DNA of 64,000 nt. It comes from Arabidopsis thaliana (lineage: Eukaryota > Streptophyta > Magnoliopsida > Brassicales > Brassicaceae). The notes under the pieces were generated by a model that did no database searches, was not told the origin of the DNA, and saw only the letters and a program-made list of their open reading frames with translations. The translations under genes and the position numbers were made by a program. The stretch lies in the NCBI RefSeq assembly GCF_000001735.4, contig NC_003076.8:10292001-10356000 (forward strand). The letters are read 5' to 3'. Of this stretch, positions 21,613 through 31,300 are shown in pieces (the stretch's first letter is position 1; the number at the start of each line of letters is the position of its first letter).

Positions 21613-22018
21613 TGATAAGGTCTGACCCTATCGAAGACAAGAAAAAGACTAAGACTGATAAAATAACAAGACAATAGGAAATGCACCTTGAACGGCGGAG
21701 AGTGTAGATGAGAGAGAGAATTTGAAGATTAATGTTGTTGATTGTTTATTTGATAACAAAACCCTAAAAGGGAAGGTTCCTTAAATAGCATCTACTGAGA
21801 CTCAATACAAAACGCAACATTTCGATAACCCAAAAGTAAAACGACACAGTTGGCGAGCTGGCGAGCTGTCTTTCTGTGCCGAGCGGGCGAGCTGTCTTTC
21901 TGTGCCTTAGCCACTTTTAAATAGAAGCTTCCTCAGGAACTTCTCACGAGCTCTGCCTTTCCTTCCATTTGATCTCGCCCTTCTTCTCACACCAGCCAAC
22001 GTCACCCGTAACCTATCA
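21613..22018 (-). repeat. Gypsy 5' LTR
   Basis: 406 bp with TG...CA ends, followed on its outer side by the target duplication TAGCC (22019-22023). As the 5' LTR it would hold the element's promoter. Gag begins 27 bases inside it. Confidence 0.95.
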
Positions 22019-23632
22019 TAGCCTTTCATCTCTTCAGATTTCAGGATCAGAGAAACTTGTTCAATTTCAAGCCAAGTGAATTTAAGAAGGCACTAGAGGA
22101 AGCAGTTTTAGCAGAAAATGGGGTCGACGGTAATTGTGTAGATGCTGAAATCAGCTCCCCAGATTCCTCTGCGACGGAATCCGACCAGGACTATGGACCT
22201 GCTTCTAGATTTCAGGCACGTTTCCTTGACGCATATTCCTTTTTTTTTTTTTTTTTTGGGTTAGATGTTCAGGTTTGCTCTTCTAATTGATTTGGGAAGA
22301 CAAAAGTAAATCAATTCTGAACAGTTCTATAAGCATCCTGTATAATTCATAATCAGTTCTGTAAGCATCCTGTAGCATCTGCGTCTGGTGATATACTTTC
22401 TGTTCTACGTCATGAAGGCATTTATACATACTGCATAGGCATGGACGTACAGTTATTGGGAATACACCCCCTAAACGATTTGCTTATTTACTTACTGTGT
22501 AGGGTTCATGTCATGAGGACATAAGGACACGCGACGCTTGTGGCTCAGTAATGCCATTAAAATCTCTAAAAAGGACTAAAGACTCACAGCCGGAAGAGCT
22601 TTTATGCAAATACTGTTCAAAGGTTCTTATCAAAATTTCCTCACTCTTCAGTTTTCTTTGATCAAAAGGAATTGAATCCAAATTTTTGTAACAGTTGCGG
22701 AAATCCAATCAGTATTGTGGCATCTGCAAGAGAATATGGCACCCTCCAGATGATAGAGATTGGGTGAGAATCTCTTTGACCATGTTTGGTGAATTACTGA
22801 CCTGAGTAATAAACTATTGCATCCATGTAGCTGGCTTGATTTGATGTAGTAGGTATGTTGTGATGGGTGTAACGTATGGGACGGGTTCATGCTGAATGCG
22901 ACAACATTACGAATGAGCGCTTTAAGGTGCAGTTATACATCGCCGTGCATCTTATGTTTTGATTTTGTAAGTATGAAAGACTATTGTCGAATGACTGTTC
23001 TAATTTGGTTATCAGCACAACAATTACTATTGCCCTGATTGTAAAATCCAACATGAGCTTGCGCCAACAATATTAGAAGAACAGAATTCAGTGTTCAAGT
23101 ATGTTGTTAACATCTTATGTTCTCTCACTTTAGTCTTCTGGAAAAAATGTGTTCTCCTGCTTTTATTATTTGCACTGTTCTATTGTTAATTCTTTAATTT
23201 GCAAAATATCCTCTTCACAACCTCTTTGGGACAGGTCTACAGAAAAGACGACAGGACTGAGCTGCCTGATGCGATTACTGTAGTCTGTAATGGCATATAT
23301 TTTTTTTTTTATCTGAAAACGACAATTCTGCGTTCTATCCTAGGCCTCTGTTATCATTCTCTTGTTGTTCCAGAGATTAGAACAACACTTTTATCTTGGG
23401 ACTATTGTTTTCAGAATTGAGTGCAAGTGTGGTTAAGTGCAAGTGTGGTTCATGTGGGTCAAGGAAGCAGTCACCAAGTGAATGGGAAAGGCATACAGGC
23501 TGCAGAGCCAAAAAGTGGAAGTTTAGTGTAAGAGTGAAAGACACAATGCTTACCTCTATAAAAATGGGTACATCCGTTATGTGTTGGAATATTGAGAGAA
23601 AAGCAAAAACAGAGTAAGAGACATTTGTCTCA
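22019..23632 (+). pseudogene. ATX3-like fragment 2 with PHD and SAND-like exons, arm A
   Basis: This region repeats the exon already present in fragment 1 (KKALEEAVLAENG, SDQDYGPASRFQ; 22040-22215) in a better preserved form. It continues with RTRDACGSVMPLKSLKR, QYCGICKRIWHPPDDRDW, VHAECDNITNERFK (PHD finger pieces), HNNYYCPDCKIQHEL, LPDAITVVCNG and CGSCGSRKQSPSEWERHTGC (the SAND-like ATX region). Frames change between these pieces. A duplicated phrase GTGCAAGTGTGGTT near 23430 breaks the last one. The C-terminal ePHD and SET domains are absent. Intact ATX3-5 proteins methylate histone H3 at lysine 4. Confidence 0.75.
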
Positions 23633-23646
23633 GAGACATTTGTCTC
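23618..23646. repeat. Tandem pair of 14-bp palindromes
   Basis: GAGACATTTGTCTC occurs twice, at 23618-23631 and 23633-23646. Each copy is self-complementary around a TT centre. It lies right at the end of the recognisable ATX3-like sequence and is mirrored in arm B near 48237-48265. It may mark an old excision or junction. Confidence 0.7.
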
Positions 23647-24125
23647 TTTTCTTGTAAAGAAGACAAGAACAAAACTTTGTTTTATTAAAAATGAAACTTG
23701 TTGTTTTACTCGACTAGATACACACACTTATGTACAGGTCTTAGGTACATAACCGACCAAACTAAACATTGTGACTGTTGAAACTAAGATAAACTGCCCA
23801 AACTAAAGTTACGACTCTTACAACCACCTTTTGCTATAACATAGAAACTTAATAATCAAATAACATATTACCAAACTCAATTATAAACTAACATTATGCT
23901 TAACTCTCTCATAAACAGGCCCTAATATATACCCCTGAATTTTCCATGCAAATAAGATATTACAGATTGTGTGCGTCCGAAATCCAAACACAAGCCGAAC
24001 AGAGTGGTGTATTTGATTCTCAATCTGCAGCAAGATGATGGCTTATATACAGTAGATCAAACACAAAGTGTATGCTTCTAGGGATCTTGTTTATTATTGG
24101 ACATTGGAGAGTCGTTCATTCTTAA
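23647..24125. other. Unassigned segment between ATX3-like and PPR-like fragments (arm A)
   Basis: About 480 bases of AT-rich sequence with no coding frame that I recognise. It is present in both arms (arm B 47758-48236), so it predates the inverted duplication. Confidence 0.5.
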
Positions 24126-25160
24126 GTATTCCCTGGCAAAGGTACTAATATTTCATCTCTGTTACTGCTGATGTTTCAGAAGATTGATCTGGAGGCGATA
24201 TAATACGACAGACTTATTAAGGGACCAACCAAGCAATCATTCGTTGGGTACGACGAAGCCATCTCTCTGTTCGATTACTTTTTCAACGAGTCTCAGACTC
24301 TCCCAAACATGCTCTCCTGCAATCTCATCATCAAAGCACACTGCGACCAAGGCAGCGTCGACCACGCTCTTGAGCTCTACCGCCACATTTTGCTCGACGG
24401 GAGTTTAGCTCCAGGGATCGAGACGTACAGGATACTGACGAAAGCCTTGGTCGGTGCTAAAAGATTAGATGAAGCTTGTGATGTAGTGAGATCCATGAGC
24501 CGCTGTGATTTCGCCGTATACGACATTCTGATTCGAGGGTTTCTGGATAAAGGCAAATTCGTAAGGGCTAGCCAAATCTTCGAGGAATTGAAAGGACCGA
24601 ATAGTAAACTTCCATGGCGAAACTATCACAAGGCGATTGCAATCTTCAACGTTTCGTTTATGGACTACTGGTTCAAGCAAGGCAAAGACGAGGAGGCTAT
24701 GGAGATTTTCGCAACTCTCGAACATGCTGAATTGCTCAACACCATTTCCGGAAACGGAGTTTTGAAATGCCTTGTGGAGCACGGTAGGAAAACAGAGGCC
24801 TGGGAATTGTTCTTAGATATGATAGAAATCTGTGATTCCGAGACGGTTGGCATAATAATGTCCAAGGAGGGTTTTTTCGGCGAAAAGACTATCCCGTTTG
24901 AGCGAGTGAGAAGAACGTGTTATACCAGGATGATCGCGAGTCTCTGCCAACAAGGAAACATGTTGGAGGCAGAGAAACTCTTTGCCGACATGTTTGCCGA
25001 CGTTGACGGTGATGACTTGTTGGCAGGACCTGATGTTTCAACATTCAGAGCAATGATCAATGGTTATGTTAAGGTAGGGAGAGTCGATGATGCTATCAAG
25101 ACCTTGAACAAGATGAAGATTTCTAATCTCAGAAAGCTTTCTATTCATCAAGCCACATAA
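24126..25160 (+). CDS. PPR-like partial gene, 283-aa ORF (arm A)
   Basis: The ATG-initiated frame is 24309-25160, but the frame is open back to about 24204 and encodes [20 protein letters not shown] before that ATG. PPR-type helical repeats are visible: [60 protein letters not shown] and [20 protein letters not shown]. Full PPR proteins bind organellar RNA and begin with a targeting peptide. None is seen here, so the 5' end is missing. The bases up to IKGP look like the ATX3-like exon of fragment 1, so the gene appears fused to it near 24228. The 283 residues are identical in arm B. It could be expressed, but it is more likely a remnant. Confidence 0.6.
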
Positions 25161-25187
25161 CTAGACTCTTTATTTTATTTTTATCCT

Positions 25188-25700
25188 TGTTGATTCTGAA
25201 AATCACACAATAAATTTTTTAAAAAGGGGTAAACAAATTTACTTAACTCTCTCTCGCTATTTAGTGACCAAAGATTCAATGGAAAGAAGAACAAAGTTGC
25301 TTGGAGACAAAGTTAAGGTTTTGCCCAAGAACAATGAAGAAAACTAGGGTTTTTAGTATTAAATTTCGGATCCTTGAAATAGAGGACAAACCCCTCTATT
25401 TATACACTATTAAGACGGTTAAAAGATTTGTTAAACTTCTATTTCTTCGAGGCTTGAATCTTCTAATTTCCTTTATCTCCAAAGACTTTCTATTTTCAAA
25501 GGAGAAAACTTCTTTTTCTTCGAATTAGGAAGTCGGCTAGACGGTCTCCCTACTTGGGCTAAAGTCGGCAAATGAGCTCCTTATTTTGGCCCATTAACAA
25601 GCTAAACCGGGATACCCCGGTTTGATTGAAATCTCAGTCTAATTCGTAGTTCCTCTGGTTTAAGCCGGTATTGTCGGAGGTGCTAAATCCGGCACCAACA
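25188..25700 (-). repeat. LTR of copy A' (513 bp)
   Basis: TG...CA ends and an adjacent polypurine tract at 25701-25714. It is homologous to 38486-38999 and 46185-46695. It contains AAACCCTA-type telo-box motifs near 25310-25350 and a short TATA-like TATTTATACAC near 25397 (as read on the plus strand). Confidence 0.8.
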
Positions 25701-25870
25701 ATTAGTCCCCCCCAGTTCGGGAAAATCCAAATGCTAAACTCGAGTTTTTCCGAATTAAAAGAAGTGAATATTCGGCTTATACTTTAGGAAGATGCGAATT
25801 AAAATTTGATCCGTTGAACCTCCAAGATACGTCAGTTTAGCTTGGCACGCGTCGACGATATAAAACAAGG

Positions 25871-26314
25871 CTAAGCTTGTGAGTTAGGTAGTCTGATGGA
25901 CCTCATGAGTTGTTGAGGAGCTGTGGGATGCTCTCCTAGATGATCTGAATGCCTAGCAGAGAAATGACCTGACTGATGAGCCGAGCAGTGAGATAGGTTA
26001 CCAAATGATCTTGCTAACAAGCTGCAAGGCAAGCTATCAGATGATCTGACGAGCGATCTAGGATATAGGTTGCTAGATGGTTTGTCTTGCGATCTGCGAG
26101 ATAGCCGGGCAGATGAGCTAAAAAAAACATAAGTTGCGATGAGCTGCAAACATGCCATTATCATTTGGTTAGCAAGATACGTGAGCTTTTGAGCTCTTTT
26201 TTTCTTTAAGGTGCGAGGAACTCTCGGCTTATCCTGTTTTGAAGACTTAAAGCAAGACGAGGTCTCGGTTTTTGTGAAACATTCACATAATAGCAAGCGT
26301 CGAGCTCGGCTCAA
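25871..26314 (-). CDS. 147-codon ORF of the LTR element (contains the conserved 97-aa frame)
   Basis: The last 97 codons (MIMACLQLIATYVFF to the stop) recur with the same translation in copies B' (45721-46014) and C (39170-39463), and in shortened form in D (43226-43486). It lies in the element's sense direction, upstream of the 3' LTR. It is serine/leucine-rich with no known domain. Recent common ancestry of the copies is a simpler explanation than coding function. Confidence 0.25.
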   Translation of the reverse strand: MSRARRLLLCECFTKTETSSCFKSSKQDKPRVPRTLKKKRAQKLTYLANQMIMACLQLIATYVFFSSSARLSRRSQDKPSSNLYPRSLVRSSDSLPCSLLARSFGNLSHCSAHQSGHFSARHSDHLGEHPTAPQQLMRSIRLPNSQA

Positions 26315-26989
26315 TTTATAAGTGTGACTGCGAGCGTTGAGCTCGGATTAACTGCAAGAATTATTTTTATCTTTTGAATGTAGCTCGATGCTAGGTGAAC
26401 TAAGCTTTTTGAGTCGGGACTCAATTTAGAGCTTGACTTCAACAATCAAAAAATGTAAAGCACGAATACTTATCTTGATGGGAGAAGAAATGGCGAGAGG
26501 CTGAGCTCAGAATTGCTGTTCCAAAGGTAGAGTTGCATTGTTCGTCTATGAAGAGTCGTTCTTATCAACTAGTGATTACCTTGCAGCAGAGAAAAATACT
26601 GTGATAACTCTTTGTCGAATTCGACGTTAAGGTGTAGGTTGGTCTTTCTAGAAAGCTGAGCCTCGGGGCTTCGAATTGATATGCAGATCGCCATGAATAT
26701 TCTTTTGGATTGCTAGAAATTTGCTTTCTAATTTGGTTGATCGTGCAGTGAGGATCTGCGTTTCGCTGGTTGCATCTGTTGCAAAGAAAGAGTCATAACC
26801 TTCAGTGTAAATTTCTGATTGAGGCGAGATTGGCTTCTTTTGAAAGCTACTTTTCGGGGCATTTCGGGGAATTTTGGAGTCTTTGTAAACTTCTTTGGAG
26901 CTCTCCACATTGTTGACTTGTCTTGTAGAAAAAGCTCAAAATGTTAGCTGTTGACAAGTTGAGCTAGGAAAGCTGCTAGGCGACTTGTT

Positions 26990-27385
26990 GAAGAACTCCA
27001 AGCTGTTGACGAGCTGTTAGGCGGGCAATAGCAAGCTAGGAAGGCTGCCGGCGAGCTGTTAGCTGGGCGAACGACGAGCCAGAGAAACTGCAGACGAACT
27101 GTGAGCTAGGAAAAGTACAGACTAGGTGCTAGCTAGACGAACTGCGAGCTAGGAAGCTACAGACGAACAGGGAGCCAGGAAAGCTGCAGACGAGCTGTTA
27201 GCTAGGCGAAGTGCAGACGAGCTGCTAGCTAGACGAACTGCGGCTAGGAAAGCTACAGACGAACTGGGAGCTAGAAAGGCTGCAGACGAGCTGTTAGCTA
27301 GGCGAAATGCAGACGAGCTGCTAGCTAGACGAACTGCGGCTAGGAAAGCTACAGACGAACTGGGAGCTAGGAAGGCTTTAGGTCG
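26990..27385. repeat. Minisatellite-like array in copy A'
   Basis: Imperfect units of about 20-22 bases around the phrase CAGACGAGCTGTTAGCTAGG are repeated many times. A higher-order period of roughly 90-95 bases is seen twice at about 27187-27370. The same array is in copy B' (about 44000-44345), and a piece of it is inverted in copy C. Confidence 0.8.
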
Positions 27386-28162
27386 GTTGACTTATGTTGA
27401 CCACTCTTATCTTTCAGACTTATATTTGAATAAAATGTTTTTGTCCTTAAGAACAAGTTCATGTTTTTTTTTTTTTTTTTTTTTTGTGAACCTTCGTCGT
27501 TTGATTACGTATTAACAATATCGGATTCCCAAACTTGAAATTAGGTTTTAAATCGACTAAATTATAAGCCATCTGCAAGCTTTGAGCTCGGCTTTCGGGC
27601 GGACTGGTTTTCACCTGACGTCACAGCCGATTTTTTCTGTCTAAGTTCGGGTTAGATGTTAAGTGCGAGACTGAGCTCGGCTTTATAAATAAAAGTATTC
27701 GGCGTGTACTGGGCGCGAGACGTCTCTCGGCTTATGCCCAGTAGGCCTATGTATAATTTAAAGAGGGAGTTCTGGGCTCTGTATAAAAAATAAGTGAGGC
27801 GGACTCAGCATATTAGTTGGGGAGCGAGATGCTGGGCTCAACTTACTCCCCGTAGAGCATCTGTTCGGCAGATCGCGAAATACAGGGTTCGGCTTATATT
27901 TCTGTCCGAACCAGAGCTTAAGTGCGAGAAAACTAATAGTCTATAGAATTAAATTAATAGTCTATAGAATGGAGTAAACCGAGAAATGAGAGAGAGTTCT
28001 CCTTGAACCAAGGATAATCAATAATTGATTCCCGGTTTGTTCATAAAATTAGATTCGTAGCACCCAAACCGATTATATTCGCAAAATTAAAATCCGATCA
28101 ACATAAACCGGTCGGGCAATTCCAATTTTGATGCTCCGTGTATTGATCTGCGACTGCGAGAT

Positions 28163-28205
28163 CCATCTTCTTCTTCTTCTCCTTCTTCTTCTTCTTCTTC
28201 TTCTT
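28163..28205. repeat. CTT microsatellite in the RIC1-like leader region
   Basis: An interrupted (CTT)n tract lies 100-140 bases upstream of the RIC1-like ATG. Pyrimidine-rich leaders of this kind are common in plant 5' UTRs. Confidence 0.8.
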
Positions 28206-28300
28206 CCAACAAATGTTCCTATGATCTCTGTGTATGAGCAGAATCTGTAATCAGATCCATTGTAGAGAGAGATAGCCATTTCAATTCGAGGTAGCCAAAG

Positions 28301-31300
28301 ATGTATATGGCTTACGGGTGGCCGCAGGTGATCCCGCTTCTACCTGGATCGTGTCCGTCTTCGCAGCGAGTCGTGTACCTTAAGCTCGCCGGCCGGCTAT
28401 TGCTGGTAGTTTCTCCGTCTCACCTGGAGCTTTGGGGTTCTTCTCAGGTGCTTTATCATCATCTCTCTGCATTTCCTAGTAATTGGAGTCTAGAGTTGGT
28501 TAACTTACATAGCTTTTTGTTTGATTTTCCTGGAATTAGCAACGAGTGAGGTTGGGAAAGTATATGAGAGATGACAAGTCTGTGCGAGAAGAAGGAGAGA
28601 ATTTGCAAGCTGTGTGGAGTCCAGACGCCAAATTGATTGCTGTTCTTGTAAGTTCTTAGTCTCACTCTTTTCCTTTGCTAATTTCTGCTAATTGTTTAGT
28701 CACTTTCTCCAGCTGAGAATTTATTGATTTGTTTATACAAAATCTTGTTATTGGATCTTCTCCAGATTGTTCTTTATGTGTAAGGATGAGAAAAAACATG
28801 TTTTTAGGTTTGATTGGTTGATGATTTCAGACATTCTAAAGCCTCTAATTTCAGTAGTATCTTATTTGAATCGTTTGATCAAGATGCATGAAAACTCGGA
28901 ACTTGTGAAAAAACCAGTTTTTTGTATGTCTTCTCACCAATTATTTTTTGATTCGCAGACATCATCGTTCTTTCTTCATATATATAAAATTAAGTTTACC
29001 GATAAAAGAGTAAAACCCGGAGAGAGACAACCCTCGGAGTTGTGTTTTGCAACCATATCTCTTTTGCTAAGTGAGCAGGTCCCTTTTGCTGGCAAGGACT
29101 TGTCTGTGTAAGTGCTTTTTCTGTACGTGTCTCTGCCGTGCTCAACATTTTCCGTAGGAGTCTACACAGTTAAAACTCTGGGATTATAAATGTAAGGCCA
29201 ATTCTTTCTCTCTCTGCAGGAGCAATTTTGTGAGGGACAGCAAAACTATGCTTTTGGGACTCTCCGATGGATCTTTATATAGTATTTCCTGGAAAGGAGA
29301 GGTAATGTACATCTGCTTCATCTGCATTGAATTCTTTGTGCAAGATTCCTGATTTCTCATGTTTTGTTTGTCTTTGTAGTTTGGTGGAGCTTTCAGTATT
29401 GGCTCCCACCCTTCTGATAGCAACGATGATAGACTCTTGTCCTACACTCTCGGTAATGGGCTAGTCTCTGGAGTAGCTTCACCAACACTTGCATCTGATG
29501 ATAAATTCTCTACAAATCCGGCTATTGTTCAGCTGGAACTTTGCACTCGTTCCAAGTTATTGTTTGTGTTAAATTCGGATGGGCAGCTAGTAGTATGCTC
29601 TGTGAATAAGAAAGGTTTAAAGTACACGGAGAGTATTAGAGCTGAGAAGAAGGTTGGTGGTGATGCTGTTTGTGCATCAGTGGCTTCAGAGCAACAAATT
29701 CTTGCTGTGGGTACAAGAAAAGGGATGGTGGAATTATATGATCTATCACACTCGATCTCTCTCTTGCGAACAGTTTCTTTGCATGATTGGGGGTAAGTAA
29801 CTTGTTACTATGAAAAGGGATGGTGGAATTTTGTGTTGAACCTTTATTTTTTAAAATTTGTTTTGAAAGGTTTGAGTATTACTATCCATCTGAGTAGTTT
29901 TTATTGTGGTGTTGTGTAAAGACCATAATATCATACTTGTCATACTACAACTGGAAGTTTATACGCCCTTGGTAGTTTTCAAGTTGTCTTACTGTGATTT
30001 ATTTCATGCCCTTGATATTTTGGCTGCATCGTTAATAAAACTGTTTTAAAACTTGCAGTTATTCAGCGGATTACACTGGGCCTGTAAATAACATTGCATG
30101 GACGCCTGATAATTCTGCTTTTGCAGTTGGGTGGAAGTCGAGAGGACTTGCAGTTTGGTCTGTTTCTGGATGTAGATTAATGTCAACTGTCCGCCAAATT
30201 GGACTGACTTCTACATCTTCCCCTAAAATTAATCCAAAACAAGACTGTAAATACGAACCACTGATGAGTGGTACTTCAGCCATCCAGTGGGATGAATATG
30301 GATATAGACTATTTGCTACAGAGGAGGCATCATATGATAGAATTCTTGCATTTTCTTTTGGGAAATGTTGCTTAAATAGAGGAGTTTCAGGAAAAACTTA
30401 TGTTCGTCAGGTAATGTATGGTGATGATAGACTACTCATGGTTCAGGCGGAGGACACTGACGAGCTTAAGCTTTTACATCTAAAACTTCCAGTTGAGTAT
30501 CATCATATCCGTTATCCCCTTTTGCTCATTCATCGTATCACTTTTGAAATAAATTTCTTATATATGTTTTCTTGGTCCAGGTTTCTTATATTAGCCAAAA
30601 TTGGCCTGTTCAACACGTGGCAGCTAGCGAGGATGGGAAATACTTGGCGTTTGCTGGTTTACATGGCCTGATTTTGTATGACATTAGGTTTAAGAAGTGG
30701 AGGGTATTTGGAGATGTCAGTCAAGAACAACAGATTCATTGCAAGGGTTTGTTATGGTTGGGGAAGATTGTCGTAATCTGTAACTACATTGAAGCTTCTG
30801 AGACGTAAGTCCCGATCTATATTATTAGTTTCTAATCACGGTTCACTGGCTATATTTATTAATGTTTACAAGGAAGAGAAAGTGCCTTTTGGTAGAAATG
30901 TGTTTGCAACTCTTCCAGACTTTTTTACATGAATGTGATAAACGTTTCTGAGCATTTTGTCTTTGAATGTTGTTTAATTTCACGTGTATGTTCGCTAATT
31001 ATTGCAGATATGAGCTGCTTTTCTATCCAAGATATCACCTTGATCAGAGCTCTTTACTTTGTCGTAAAGTGCTGCTTGGCAAACCAATGGTGATGGATGT
31101 TTACCAGGATTATATACTTGTATCTTATCTTCCGTTTTTCATCCACGTCTACCATGTGAAGATATATGGTGAATTGACACCTTCAAGCAAAGCAGATCTG
31201 CAGGTAGTTAGTTATTTCGGTTCATTTCTTCTCTGCATCATTTTCAGTAAATTATACTTTTTAACTTTCAAATGTGAGCGCTTGAGTTGCTTTTCATGCA

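Larger units (their letters stand above)
16307..22018 (-). mobile_element. Ty3/gypsy chromovirus-type LTR retrotransposon (5,712 bp)
   Basis: A complete but defective element on the minus strand. It has two 406-bp LTRs with TGATA...TATCA ends and a 5-bp target duplication TAGCC (16302-16306 and 22019-22023). Gene order is gag, protease, reverse transcriptase, RNase H, integrase and a chromodomain-like tail, which is the Ty3/gypsy order. The compact size, short LTRs and coding into the 3' LTR suggest a Reina-like chromovirus; the clade is inferred. A possible primer-binding site starts TGGTGC two bases inside the 5' LTR. The sequence before the 3' LTR (GCGGGAGCAT) is only a weak polypurine tract. 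One in-frame stop and two one-base frameshifts break the coding region. The LTRs differ at four positions. Confidence 0.97.
9681..25187 (+). repeat. Arm A of a large inverted duplication
   Basis: This segment matches 46696-56489 in reverse orientation. Aligned coordinates sum to 66,166-66,170 before the gypsy insertion and 71,883 after it; the difference equals the 5,712-bp element plus its 5-bp target duplication. Several long open frames translate identically in both arms, for example the 180-aa frame at 12546-13088 and the 283-aa frame at 24309-25160. By eye I found about a dozen single-base differences over the first 6.6 kb, so identity is near 99.8 percent there. The outer edge lies at GATTTTCTTT (9681-9690). 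At the inner edge the similarity continues into an LTR element at 25188 and beyond, but with more differences. Confidence 0.95.
25188..27935 (-). mobile_element. Non-autonomous LTR element, copy A' (5'-truncated)
   Basis: On the minus strand the order is non-coding internal sequence, a polypurine tract GGGGGGGACTAAT, then an LTR (25700-25188) with ends TGTTGGTGCC...AATCAACA. No retroviral gene is seen; the internal part contains a short-period repeat array. The 5' LTR is missing: sequence beyond about 27935 is ordinary flank of the RIC1-like gene. Compared with copy B', it lacks about 500 bp at 26870-26880. It forms the inner border of arm A. The clade is not clear to me. Confidence 0.75.

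Noticed and set aside
16307..22018. Athila or Copia assignment for the LTR element
   Set aside because: Integrase follows reverse transcriptase/RNase H (not the Copia order), there is a chromodomain-like tail, and the LTRs are far shorter than those of Athila.
26990..27385. Possible CRISPR-like array
   Set aside because: Units are imperfect and contiguous without unique spacers, and this is a plant retroelement; it is a minisatellite.
28073..28279. Arginine-run frame on the minus strand
   Set aside because: It comes from the CTT microsatellite in the RIC1-like leader.
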